Shown in pieces: positions 7,470 through 18,300 of a stretch of 64,000 nucleotides of DNA (position 1 is the stretch's first letter; each line of letters starts with the position of its first letter). A program made the position numbers and the translations under genes. This DNA comes from Pseudoalteromonas aurantia 208. GTDB taxonomy: Bacteria; Pseudomonadota; Gammaproteobacteria; Enterobacterales; Alteromonadaceae. The notes under the pieces were generated by a model. The model ran no database searches and was not told where the DNA came from. It saw only the letters and a program-made list of their open reading frames with translations. The DNA lies in contig NZ_AQGV01000015.1 of NCBI RefSeq assembly GCF_014858725.1, forward strand, positions 310,001 through 374,000, in the 5' to 3' direction.

Positions 7470-10181
7470 ATGGTTTCTAATCCATTGAAAATCTCTAATG
7501 ATCTTGTTTTGCATCGTGGACAAGATCTCGAGGGATTGAGAGTACAAGCACTTGAGCGGCTGCAACAATTTGCACCAAATACGTGGACTGATCACAACCG
7601 TTTTGATCCCGGTATTACGTTACTGGAGGTATTAGTCTATGTCCTGTCAGATTTAAGCTATAAATTCAGTTTTCCTGTAGAAGACCTGTTGTCTCGTGCA
7701 GAAAGTGATGCGAATCGCGGGCAGCAGTTCCTCGCACCAGAAACGGTTCTATTCAGTCATTGTGTGACAGCTGATGATTATCGACGCTTATTTTTAGATA
7801 TTGCAGAAGTAAAAAATGTTCATGTCAAAGACATAAATACAGGAACGGGGAGCGCTAGCGATACCTTTGATTTGATGATTCAGCTGTATCAAAGTAGTGA
7901 TGAAATACGTGCACAAGTCATCAGTAAAATCCATCAAGTATTTATCAGTAACCGAACGGTTAATCATCAACTCGGCCAAATTGGCTTTTATGGGGTGGAA
8001 GATATATTACTGACTGTCAGCTTAGATTTAAACAACGTCGATGATGTAGTTGAAACGCTGGTGGACATTTTTCGACTGATAGACAATGAAATATCACCGA
8101 GTGTTCCTCAATATACCGCGGCGCAACTACAGCAAAAAAACATCAGCTTAGAGCAAATTTATAATGGACCAAAGCTAAATAATGGGTTTGTATTAGATTC
8201 AGATTTAGCGAACACAGCCCAAAAACGGCATCTTTATAGTTCAAATATTCTCAGTGTGCTTGATGGCCATCCACACATCGCCAATATTAGTGAATTTAAG
8301 TTTATAACCGCATCATCTCAGCAAGGGTATGAATACTGGCAAACAAAAATCCCGCCAAATGCAAATGGTGATGTGTGCCTGCCTGCGTTATTTTTCCAAA
8401 GCCCACAGTTTTTTGATGCAATCAATATCACCATTGAACAGCAAGCTTACACGTTAACAACAGATGAAAAAGTTCGAATTCGTGCTGCGTTAGATACATT
8501 CAAATCGGCACCGTTGAATGAAAGAAATATATTATTAGCGCCGCATAAACAAGGTGAGCATCGTCCATTGAGTCACTACGATTCATTGCAACACGAACTA
8601 CCAAAGGTGTTTGCGGTTACCGAAAAAAGCTTAGATCAACTTATTGACTCAGGGCAAAAAGCACAGCTGTTGCAGTTTAAAGGTTATTTACATTTATTCG
8701 ATCAGATACTAGCGGACCAACACAAGCAACTTGATGTGCTCCCCCATATTCTGGCATTGCCAAGCCCAGACAGCTATCAGGTTATTGCGTCTTTATTAGA
8801 TGACATGCTGGCCAGTGAGTCAATTAATCAAACGCAATGTGTGGCATTTTGGACCTGTGTAAATGCACTACCTCACTCTCAATTGAGTCAGGCACTGCAA
8901 GGAATTAGTGGCTTAGCGCATCTAATTACTATGCCAATTGAAACGTATCAGAATGAAGGTATGCAGCGCACTTTAGAAGCGCATTTTAGCTTAGCCCAAC
9001 TGACGCGCCTCAATCGCAGTACAGCACACTTATTGGCCCGTTTTTGTATTACAGTACCAGACCCTAATTCATTGAAGTACCAGAATGTTTTTGCCTTGTA
9101 TGGAACTGAACTTGCAAACAATGAATTAGATCAAAGTGGTGAAGAATGTTTGGTGGCTCGTTTAGTTTTACTTCGACAGTATATTGATAAATGTCGATTA
9201 CTCAATGAAATAGGAGAGCTTGGGTGCCAACGGGGAATGGGGTTTAATTATTTATCACGTTTACCACACTGTGATCAATTAGCTGGGCTCAGTAAATATA
9301 TTATGCGGCATATTGGGCTCTCCCACCCAGGACAAATGCCGCTTGCGACCAATAATAAGGAAAGCTTCTATTTGCTTGAATCAAGCTTGCTTAATACCGA
9401 TTTAAAAACCGGTAGCATATCTGAACAGCCCTTAGTGACTCAGCTACATTTTATTTTGCCAGATTGGCCGACGCGGTTCCAAAACATTGAATTTAGAGCC
9501 TTGGTGTCTTCTCAAATTAGGATGTATACACCACTGCATCAAAGTGCCCAGAGTATGTGGTTGGACAAAGAAACTATGAGTCTTTTTGAGCGCTTGTATT
9601 ATGGGTGGCTGAATTTTTATGGCGAAGCTCAGCGGAGCCGGTTCATGCAATTCAATGAGTCTGTTATTGCGGTTGCAATGAGACTGAATACGCTATTAAA
9701 GCAGTTTCTTAGGCAACCAATAGATGCGGCATCGGACAGCGCCGAGCATCGTTGGATGCTGGCTTCATTGATTATAAATGAAACGAATGAGGAGGCTGAT
9801 TTCGAGACCATTAAGCAGGTCATGTATGACATATTACAGACGTACTCAGAACAGACATTACCAGATGAGCTCGAGATCGACGGCGTCGTTTTACCTGAAA
9901 TTCATCGTTCAGTTACCGCTATTATTGCAAACGAAAACTTTGAATTTCCAATCGGTTTTAGTGCCGATACAGTATTTTATCTGACCGCCCAGCACTGTAT
10001 TGACGAAATATGTAAACCCAGCCTGTTAGACAGCGCTAATAATCATCGCCGTTTTACTGTGGGTTATACCCCATTACCATATTTAACGCCTATTTCACCG
10101 GTATCACTTTCAAAAATAAACCCTACAAGCCCAGAGGCTTCTAAATTTACTGTCGCCAAAAGTACGGCAAATCGAATCTAA
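7470..10181 (+). CDS. eCIS baseplate wedge protein, Afp12/gp7-like
   Basis: 903 residues. Near the N-terminus the strongly conserved Afp12-family block is present: TWTDHNRFDPGITLLEVLVY followed by VLSDLSYKFSFPVEDLL (residues ~43-77). In eCIS and related systems this F-D-P-G-I-T-L-L-E segment is shared by gp6- and gp7-like wedge proteins. The rest is mostly helical with few recognisable motifs; a helix-rich C-terminal part ends with a short Pro/Ser-rich tail (residues ~865-903). It lies between the gp6-like and the fibre gene, as afp12 lies between afp11 and afp13. The start ATG at 7470 is preceded by TTAGG. The gene ends 14 bp before the fibre start, so the two are likely co-translated. Confidence 0.78.
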   Translation: MVSNPLKISNDLVLHRGQDLEGLRVQALERLQQFAPNTWTDHNRFDPGITLLEVLVYVLSDLSYKFSFPVEDLLSRAESDANRGQQFLAPETVLFSHCVTADDYRRLFLDIAEVKNVHVKDINTGTGSASDTFDLMIQLYQSSDEIRAQVISKIHQVFISNRTVNHQLGQIGFYGVEDILLTVSLDLNNVDDVVETLVDIFRLIDNEISPSVPQYTAAQLQQKNISLEQIYNGPKLNNGFVLDSDLANTAQKRHLYSSNILSVLDGHPHIANISEFKFITASSQQGYEYWQTKIPPNANGDVCLPALFFQSPQFFDAINITIEQQAYTLTTDEKVRIRAALDTFKSAPLNERNILLAPHKQGEHRPLSHYDSLQHELPKVFAVTEKSLDQLIDSGQKAQLLQFKGYLHLFDQILADQHKQLDVLPHILALPSPDSYQVIASLLDDMLASESINQTQCVAFWTCVNALPHSQLSQALQGISGLAHLITMPIETYQNEGMQRTLEAHFSLAQLTRLNRSTAHLLARFCITVPDPNSLKYQNVFALYGTELANNELDQSGEECLVARLVLLRQYIDKCRLLNEIGELGCQRGMGFNYLSRLPHCDQLAGLSKYIMRHIGLSHPGQMPLATNNKESFYLLESSLLNTDLKTGSISEQPLVTQLHFILPDWPTRFQNIEFRALVSSQIRMYTPLHQSAQSMWLDKETMSLFERLYYGWLNFYGEAQRSRFMQFNESVIAVAMRLNTLLKQFLRQPIDAASDSAEHRWMLASLIINETNEEADFETIKQVMYDILQTYSEQTLPDELEIDGVVLPEIHRSVTAIIANENFEFPIGFSADTVFYLTAQHCIDEICKPSLLDSANNHRRFTVGYTPLPYLTPISPVSLSKINPTSPEASKFTVAKSTANRI

Positions 10182-10195
10182 TCAAGGAACTACTT

Positions 10196-13100
10196 ATGAC
10201 TACCTCAACAGAGCAAGATATTGAGTCGAGCACCGAATCATCAACGCCAGCACCTGAAAGCCGTGCGTCATTAATTGGCAAATTTGATGATTTACAAACC
10301 CCGACAGGTGATGATTTTGAGTCATTAATTCGCTCTAGCTTTAACCAAGTGGATGATCCCTTAAAAGTGACAGGTGCCGGTGACGATGAAACGTTGGAAG
10401 TGACTGCGCCTCTGAATATAAAGCGCAAGGACTTGGCGCCAGGTTCAACGGCACCTAGCGCGAACATTACCATAACACCAGAGCAACTGATAGTTGCAGG
10501 AGCCGATGCTGAAGCAACCATGGTGAAAGTTACGGCAGACGCTGTGTCAGTAGGCGAAAATGGTAATTTCACGGCCAGTGCAAACACGTTAAATGCATAC
10601 AACGTATTAGAAGTGAACGCAGATACCTCAATGGTCAAAGTGACTGGTGATATTAAAACGCAGTCACTGACAAGTGAATCGGCTCACATGACAACGGTGC
10701 AAGCTGATCAAGTAAACACTGAAAAGTTAATTGTTACCACAAATACGACCTTAGGTCCGAACACCACGGCAGAGCAGTTAAGCGTAAGTGGTGCAACTAC
10801 GCTGAAGGACAGCTTAGCTGTTACTGGGGCAACCAATCTTGAAGGTAACCTCATTGCGAATAGTGCCATTTTTAATCAACATCTGGAGGCACATAAGGCG
10901 CTGGGTGTTGGTATCAATAAAGACAGCACTAAGGCAATACTGCATATTAATAAATCAAGCAGTGACATGGATGCATTGCTACGTGTTGATGATGAGAATA
11001 ATGATGACACGCCGTTCATTATCGACTCTGAAGGTAAAGTGGGTATTAATACATCTATGCCTGATAGTCATTTGCATGTGGATGGATCGTTTTTAGTTGG
11101 CGTCAGTAAAGACAGCGCCACAGTACATCTTAAAAATGATGGGCCGAGTCAGTTTAATAACGAGGTGCAAATAGCACAAGGGCTTGCAGTACAAGGTGGT
11201 GTATCAGTAGGAACGTCGCTGGGAGCTGTTGCACAAGGTAATGCAGCCATATCGGGGAAAATCGGCCTTGGCACGCATCAACCTGAGGCATTGCTGGATA
11301 TTCATGCGGCGCAACCAGGTAGCATGCTCAACATGCAAAACGGTGATGATAAGTATATTAAAGTCACGAGTGCACCTGTGACCGATGAAACAGAAATAAC
11401 GCTATATAAGCCAACTAAAATAGCACAAGATTTATATGTATCGGGCCGGGCGACCAGTCAAACATCTGTTGTCGAGGGCAGCTTAACCGCACAGAATACA
11501 GAGGTAGAGACGCTTCATGTTTCAGACTCTGCAACGGTATCAGGGCTCACTCAAAGTAAAACATTACTTGTGGGAGAACAATCAGGCACCACGGAGCCTG
11601 AACGCGCAGCAGGTGCTTTGATTAATGCCCCATTGACTGTTAAGCACAGCGCTCAATTTCAAGATATTACTGCAGCAACAACTTTGCAGGCGACTGACGC
11701 AGTGATACGTGAACGGTTAAATGTAGGTCATGCACAAGGTCAAAGTAACGCGCGGGTTAGTATTAATGCGCAAGGTGCAGATGAAACCACGTTACTCATC
11801 AAAGATGATGAAGATAAAGCACTATTACGTGTTAAGAAACAAAAAGTCACACTGGGCAGTGAAGGGGGGAGTTTACCTCTTTGTGTTGAAGGCAGCATGC
11901 ATGCGACAGGCAAAGTCAGCGCACCATCACTCGATATTTCAGGACATGTCAATGCCAATACTTCGCTGGTTAATGAACAAATTAAAGTTGCCGCGTTATC
12001 GTATGCTCATGGGTTTACGACGTCAGCCAAATTTGCTGTACTGGCGGATGAGATGACGACATCAGGCATCGATGTCAGTTATAAAAACGGCAATGCAACC
12101 ACCTCTGTGTTGGTAAATAAAGCAGAGTATGTGGGGGTTCATAAGGCAGATCCGCAAGTTCATTTTCATGTTGGCTCAGAAAGTATGTTTGAGGGACATG
12201 TTACGCTTCGAAACACCCTAGAGATTACACAGAGCGAAAATAGCCTACCGGCTTTTCGTGCCAGCTTAACACAGACACAAGTTGGTTCCGATGCAACGGA
12301 TGCTCAGTTTATGGTGTATGGCGACACCGAGTTACGCGGCGCGTTCAGTGTCTTCAGTGATGATGGCAATTTTATTCGTACTAACGACTCTCAGTTGCAG
12401 TTAACGCAACTTGGTGTTGAACCGGTGTTTAAAATCAGTGACGAGACAAACGCGCAGGTGATTTATGCGCAACCAGGAAAGTTGGCAATTAATCAAACCA
12501 TCGATATGAATAGTGCCGACTTTTCTCTCACGGGTGAGGCGAAAATAACCGGAACACTCGCAATTGAAAATCCTGAGCTAGCATTGCAAGTGAAAGGTCG
12601 AACAGATATAGAAGACAAATTACAGGTCATTGGTGAAACGGCGCTACGAAATGGCCTTGATGTCAGTGTCACAAACAACACTGCAGAGGCAGCAAAAGAC
12701 GCATTATCGGTATCAGGTTCCAGTGTGTTGAATGGCACATTAACGGTAAGTGAGGCGACAGACATAGCAGATACCCTCACAGTGGGTAAATTGGCGCAAT
12801 TCAATGACGCGTTAACTGTGACTGCGCATACACAACTCAATGATACAGTGACCGTAGAGGGCGTACTTGTTGCACAAAGTAACGTCGTTATTAAAGGGGA
12901 AGTGGGTGATAATGCCTTAACGGTTGATAATAAAGCCGTATTTAGAGATGACGTGAGCATCGGCGGTGATCTGAGCTTAACACCTTACGAAGCATCAGCA
13001 CGGGTTCATATCTGTGAACAGCAAGCGCAAGCGTTACGCATAGATCACCATAATGGTGAGGTGGGGTTAGTATTCTCACAAGGAAACTTGGGCTTAGGGT

Positions 13101-15172
13101 TAGAGCGACCAGAGTACATGTTGGATGTGGCTGAGGACAGCCGTTTCCATAAAGATTTAACTGTGTCAGGGCGTGTGGAAATTGATGACAGTTTGCATGT
13201 AAATGAATACGCCAGCTTTCGTAGTAACTTGAATGTTTATGGTAATACGGAGCTATTGGGCGAGGCCCGTGTAGGTTTGGCATTTCATCATCAACAAGAT
13301 GATTCATCGTCAGCCAGGTTGGGTAATGCGCAATTAAGTATTGAACAAAACCATTTTGATAAAGCGTTGGCTGTTTATCACCAAGGCAGTGACCCCGTGG
13401 TTGTCAAAGAGGGCCGACTGGGTATTGGGACAGAAGACCCCCGAGCACACTTAGATGTGACTGGCAATGTTACTGTAACAGGTGATATTGAGTTAGACGG
13501 TGTGTTAAAAGGGGCGGGTCGTTTAGAGTGTTTAGACGGCGCAAAGATTTTTGGGGATGTTGAATTACGTTCTGATTTAACCGTAAGTGATGACGTTCTA
13601 CTCAAAGATAGCTTAACAGTCGAAGGCCATGCTGTATTCACACGTAAAGTTCGCGTGGAAGGAGACAGTGATTTTGTCAAAAATGTCGCCGTTGCTGAAT
13701 CTCTCACTGTAGAGAAACGTACTAGCTTGAAGGATAATTTACATGTTGGCAAGCATGCGACTATTCAAGGTGGCGTTAATATTGAAGGTTTAGAAGCCGA
13801 CAGTAAAGTATTGATAAAACCAGACACAGCACTGATGGGTTGTTTGCAGGTGAATGGTCCAGCTGAGTTTAACACGACCTTGAGTACAAGGTCGTTGAGT
13901 GCGCAAGATACATTAAATATAGGAGATACGCGAGCGTCGGCAAAATTGGCAATAAATAGCGAAGAAGGGTTAGCTGGGTTAGATATTGCGATAAGTGGTG
14001 ACACGCAGCTACACCTCAATTGTGAAGGTCAATTAGGCTTAGGCACAGCACAAGCAAGTCATAAGCTGGATGTAAATGGTGATGCGCGAATTAGTGAAGC
14101 CCTTTCGGTTGAGGGACGTTTGGAGGTAGGCAACGGTGCGCAAATAGCGGGGGATTGTCAGATTCAAGGCGCGTTATCGGCTGATGATTTATCTATTGCA
14201 GCGGTCAATTTACCAAATAGTCCGACGATTAATATGGTTTCTCAAGACCCGCTACTCGGTGGTGAACAAACGTCAAATAACACATTGGCCACGCAATCAG
14301 CGGTAAAAGCGTATATTGATGAGCATACTTGGCAGCTGAGCCATGGTAAGAAGGTCATCGCGATTCATGATCAGCAAGAGTTTGATGCCGTGTTTGAACG
14401 TGGCACGTTGAATAATGTGACTATTTTACTCTATCCACACAACAGTCACCCTCAAGTAACCCGTGCGTACAAGCTTAATCAAGCTGTAGAAATAGGCTCA
14501 AATGTGAGTATTGTCGGCTTTAACGAGCAAGAAACACGTATTGTTAAAGCACACCCAGGGTGTCGCTTTATTCTGCGGGGAGAGCGAGATGCGAAGGTGA
14601 AAAATGTACAGATGAAAGGCTTCACTTTTGACGGTACGATTGCCGGTGAACCATCTCGCTTTGAAGGCAGTGGTGGCGCGTTTAGTTTACGTTATGTCGA
14701 AAATATTCAACTTAACTGTGTGATAGAGCATCATTGTGTTAGCCATGATGGTGGTGCGATATATGGAGATGTTGAAGCGACTGAGGTACAAGCGTTGAAC
14801 ATTAGACAATGTAAAGCGGGTCGCCAAGGCGGAGCAGCCTATGGCTTGAAATACTCAACAATTGATGCTCAATTTTGCCAAGCTGAACGTGGAGGTGCTG
14901 TGGCACATTGCGATAACAGTGAAGTCTTGGCAAAACATAACAGCGCGTCGCTTTATGGTGGGGGGGCGTATAAATGTGAGAACTTAATGTGTACAGGCCA
15001 CTGGCGTAACAACCGCGCAAACGGGGGGGAGGGTCAACACATATACAGTGCTGGGTGTGAGCATGGTGAACTACATGAACAGCCGCATCAAGAAGGTTAT
15101 TTATGGCATGCCGTGTATCTTGACCACGCGCTTACTTGCGCGCATGGTTATTGGCGAAATGATCATATTTAA
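10196..15172 (+). CDS. eCIS tail fibre / receptor-binding protein (Afp13 position), 1658 aa
   Basis: Residues ~25-60 (SRASLIGKFDDLQTPTGDDF, then ESLIRSSFNQVDDPL) match the N-terminal attachment element seen in fibres of eCIS and related particles (F-x-D-x-x-x-P-T-G-x-D-F-x-x-L-I-x-S-x-x-x-Q). Residues ~60-1370 are a long beta-rich shaft with alternating T-V-x-G-x-x-x-L-x-x-x-L-x-V units and at least five versions of a G-I-G-T-x-x-P-x-A-x-L-D-V motif (for example LGIGTEDPRAHLDV and LGLGTAQASHKLDV). At ~1365-1380 NNTLATQSAVKAYIDEHTW is the phage-fibre helix-forming motif. Residues ~1385-1658 are a right-handed beta-helix with chlamydial polymorphic-membrane-protein-like turns (GGAIYG, GGAAYG, GGAVAH, GGGAYK). 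The protein probably trimerises and binds the target cell through the C-terminal beta-helix. The start has an AAGGA box. It is much longer than Afp13-type fibres I know of. Confidence 0.82.
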   Translation: MTTSTEQDIESSTESSTPAPESRASLIGKFDDLQTPTGDDFESLIRSSFNQVDDPLKVTGAGDDETLEVTAPLNIKRKDLAPGSTAPSANITITPEQLIVAGADAEATMVKVTADAVSVGENGNFTASANTLNAYNVLEVNADTSMVKVTGDIKTQSLTSESAHMTTVQADQVNTEKLIVTTNTTLGPNTTAEQLSVSGATTLKDSLAVTGATNLEGNLIANSAIFNQHLEAHKALGVGINKDSTKAILHINKSSSDMDALLRVDDENNDDTPFIIDSEGKVGINTSMPDSHLHVDGSFLVGVSKDSATVHLKNDGPSQFNNEVQIAQGLAVQGGVSVGTSLGAVAQGNAAISGKIGLGTHQPEALLDIHAAQPGSMLNMQNGDDKYIKVTSAPVTDETEITLYKPTKIAQDLYVSGRATSQTSVVEGSLTAQNTEVETLHVSDSATVSGLTQSKTLLVGEQSGTTEPERAAGALINAPLTVKHSAQFQDITAATTLQATDAVIRERLNVGHAQGQSNARVSINAQGADETTLLIKDDEDKALLRVKKQKVTLGSEGGSLPLCVEGSMHATGKVSAPSLDISGHVNANTSLVNEQIKVAALSYAHGFTTSAKFAVLADEMTTSGIDVSYKNGNATTSVLVNKAEYVGVHKADPQVHFHVGSESMFEGHVTLRNTLEITQSENSLPAFRASLTQTQVGSDATDAQFMVYGDTELRGAFSVFSDDGNFIRTNDSQLQLTQLGVEPVFKISDETNAQVIYAQPGKLAINQTIDMNSADFSLTGEAKITGTLAIENPELALQVKGRTDIEDKLQVIGETALRNGLDVSVTNNTAEAAKDALSVSGSSVLNGTLTVSEATDIADTLTVGKLAQFNDALTVTAHTQLNDTVTVEGVLVAQSNVVIKGEVGDNALTVDNKAVFRDDVSIGGDLSLTPYEASARVHICEQQAQALRIDHHNGEVGLVFSQGNLGLGLERPEYMLDVAEDSRFHKDLTVSGRVEIDDSLHVNEYASFRSNLNVYGNTELLGEARVGLAFHHQQDDSSSARLGNAQLSIEQNHFDKALAVYHQGSDPVVVKEGRLGIGTEDPRAHLDVTGNVTVTGDIELDGVLKGAGRLECLDGAKIFGDVELRSDLTVSDDVLLKDSLTVEGHAVFTRKVRVEGDSDFVKNVAVAESLTVEKRTSLKDNLHVGKHATIQGGVNIEGLEADSKVLIKPDTALMGCLQVNGPAEFNTTLSTRSLSAQDTLNIGDTRASAKLAINSEEGLAGLDIAISGDTQLHLNCEGQLGLGTAQASHKLDVNGDARISEALSVEGRLEVGNGAQIAGDCQIQGALSADDLSIAAVNLPNSPTINMVSQDPLLGGEQTSNNTLATQSAVKAYIDEHTWQLSHGKKVIAIHDQQEFDAVFERGTLNNVTILLYPHNSHPQVTRAYKLNQAVEIGSNVSIVGFNEQETRIVKAHPGCRFILRGERDAKVKNVQMKGFTFDGTIAGEPSRFEGSGGAFSLRYVENIQLNCVIEHHCVSHDGGAIYGDVEATEVQALNIRQCKAGRQGGAAYGLKYSTIDAQFCQAERGGAVAHCDNSEVLAKHNSASLYGGGAYKCENLMCTGHWRNNRANGGEGQHIYSAGCEHGELHEQPHQEGYLWHAVYLDHALTCAHGYWRNDHI

Positions 15173-15370
15173 CCTCAGGTTTGGGTAAGGGTTTTGGCAT
15201 AGAAAATGTTTTGTAAACACACTTACGTACAACCCAAGGATGATATTTTGTTCAATATCAAGGCGCTTTTATGCAGTCATAGCGGGCTATTACAAATGAA
15301 AGCAACGCCGAGAGCGAGAAAAAAATAGCTTTATTGGGCAAATTCGCTTATCCAGAGCTGAGGTTATTTA

Positions 15371-18300
15371 ATGATGCAATTACACGTTAATAAAATAGGG
15401 GTCGAACTTGAGACCCCACACAGTGTGTTAGAGCACTCAGGTAAGTCTTTAACTGATTTAGAAGCGACATTTAATCAGTGGTTATCCAAAGGGTTATCAT
15501 TGTTGCAACTAGAGCTGCCTGAACTATCAGGCACAACAGAGCACATTCAGCATTTATCAGATATAGAAATAGTATTACCCGAATTGGATTGGCAGGCCAT
15601 TGAGCAGAATTCACAACCGTATTTTAATGCGGTTGTGAAACCCATAATCATGGCAAGCTTACAATCAGAATTTGATTCAGGTGTGCATGATGTAATGCTA
15701 ACTCAGGGGGGGTATTCGCTACCGAGCAATGGCACTTTAGGGGGTTCACAAGGGCCATACAGTCCGCTTTGGAGCCATTTTGTTAAGACTTATTGTGCGC
15801 ATCCGGCACGCGACGTTGTTAATACACAGAGAAATAACCTACAGGGGGTAATTGCAAGCCACTTTAAGTTAGACAAAGTCATGTTAGAAAAATTGATTCA
15901 AGATGTTGATTGGCCCGCTACGCGAGGTCGTTTGATCAATTTATTTAATGATAGTCGTACAATTTTGGCGAATATTATGTTCCCTTTATTGCATGTTATA
16001 CAGCGGAATATGCATGGGGGAAACAAAACTGAGTTGTCGTATTTCACGGATATATTGATGAAGCTGTCGGTACATGATGTTGAGCGATTTTGGATGTATT
16101 TAGAGCAAACTTATATTCAATGTGTGGCACAGCCATTACACCATGCTCAAACAGTTTCAACGATACTCAAGAGTTATCATTGTTATGTATTTTGTCATGC
16201 GTTTACGCAGTCACACTTGCAACGTGTATTAGCTGGTTTGAGTTCAAAAGGGTCACAGTTAAAGCTAAATACATGGTTTGCACTTCACCCTCAAGGTACT
16301 GTCAATCATCATGCGCTAATAGGCCTTGAACGTATTTTGGATGATATAGAAGTGCATTATCAAAGTACGAGTGCAAATCAAGCGATTCAGTGGGAAAACG
16401 AGGTAACAGAAAAGAAAAAGCCAGCTTTAGGCCTTAATGTATATACAGACATGTCTCACTATGACCAATTGCCTGAATCGTCATTGCTCAGTATGGCCGT
16501 TGATAGAGCGGCGTCTGTGCACTTTAGTGCGCGTTTGTATCAATTGCAAAGCACGTATCGACTATTAAATACATTGCAAGTTGGCGCGATGTTACCGGCT
16601 ATGTTTACTATAAAGTGGTCACAGTTGCTGCAGGCGTTACAAAGCAGCCACCAACTCCCCATCCAGTTTCGTATGGCCTTAGAAGCTTTTGTGTTATCGG
16701 CCAGACCCGAAATAGACACGCATCGATATGTAATACAACGTCTTGAATTGTTGCACCTCTATATCAACCGTGAGGTGACACAGCTCAGCTTTGCTGATAA
16801 GCCGCAACATCTAAGTAAAATAAGAGTGTTACTGAGTAGCTTTTCAGATGCGCCAGTTGCGTTAATTCTTAAGCTCACAGAACTGATACTGTCATCAAAT
16901 GATGTGTCTGATGCGCTAGCGCGACAGCGCAAGGGGCATGTGTTAAATGAGGTTGCGCTTTGGTTGGAACACTATCAGAAACGCGTGCAATTGCGTATAA
17001 CGCGGCATTCTGAAAGCTATTTGCCTGCGTTTAACATTGATCAGAATAACGAACGGGCTCAGGTTAATCGCACCGAGAGTGTGGCAACTGACTTACTGAT
17101 GACTGGCATTGAAGCTATCGAGGCAAATATTGGTGAAGCTGACTATTTCTATTGTGATATTCGGGTTCGCTTGAAATATCTTGAACCTCTTTTAACACAA
17201 AGCCAATGGTTGGGCGCTCAACAATACCTAGTTACGCATGATTATGTCGGGTTACTCCAATTCATAAAAGACCCAGAGCATATGGCCATTGCAACGCAAA
17301 GGTCGACGACGAATGCTGCAACAAGGTTTCGTTCAAGGGGGCTTGTTGCTACGGATAAAATAAATCATGAGTTTGAAAAAGAGCAAACTCAGCATTTAGC
17401 TGGTGTATGTGCAGCATTGGCAGCTCGATTGAATGACATACAAACCAATAATGGTAAGCGAGTTGAAAGAGCGAATAATCAAGGTTTGAGTCATCAAGGC
17501 TATGAGGAGGTGTCAACGGGTGTGCCGGTTTTATCTACAATCGTGTTAGATTTGATAAAGTCGATGGCAATTCATTTAGAGGCTATATCACTTCAAAAAG
17601 GTGATTTTGTGCCGTCACAGCACCAGTTATATGAGCGACTTACTGAACTACTGATCTGGCTTAATAGTCAATATCAATTGTGTGTTAAGCACAGAAATAC
17701 TTTGCCTATTCTTAATGAAATCATTGTGTCAATTGAACAGTTGGTCGAGATTAAAAAGCGCTTTGACGACATCAACCCGAGCCTTAGTCGCGCATTACAA
17801 CGCGGCATATATTGGACTCTTCCTTTAATAGAGTGGGGGGCTGAAGCGCTTATAGAGTTAGGTCAAACCAACGCGAAAAAAACCATGCAGGGTGACTGTG
17901 AACCGAGTGAAGATGACCATCCCGTTGTGCATGTACAAACTGCATCGTTAGAGAAGAATCTCTTAGAGGTTGACACTCAGCGTGATGATAACAGCAGTGT
18001 GAGTGTGTTGTCAGGCCAAAGGGAGTCGGCACTGATACATCAAGTATTGTCATCTATTGAGCCAATTTTTTGTATCCATAATTGGCAAGAGGCGAAAAGG
18101 CAGTTAAAGCAGCTACGGCGTATGGCAACGAGACAACTACCAACGGTTAATAACACCCTGTTTGAGGGGAAGGCCGACCACGGTGTTTTTGAGCTGCAAA
18201 TGTTACATGACGCGGGAAGTGCAGAGACACCTTATCAAATGCCAAACTCAGAGGGGCTAATTCAGTCATTGAAAAACGCTGTTTCAGTGATCGAAAATAA

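Noticed and set aside
10147..10638. 163-aa minus-strand frame over the start of the fibre gene
   Set aside because: Shadow of the repetitive, stop-poor fibre gene; the same holds for minus frames at 12493-12960, 12942-13307 and 13378-13752. Composition reflects the antisense of T/V/A-rich repeats.
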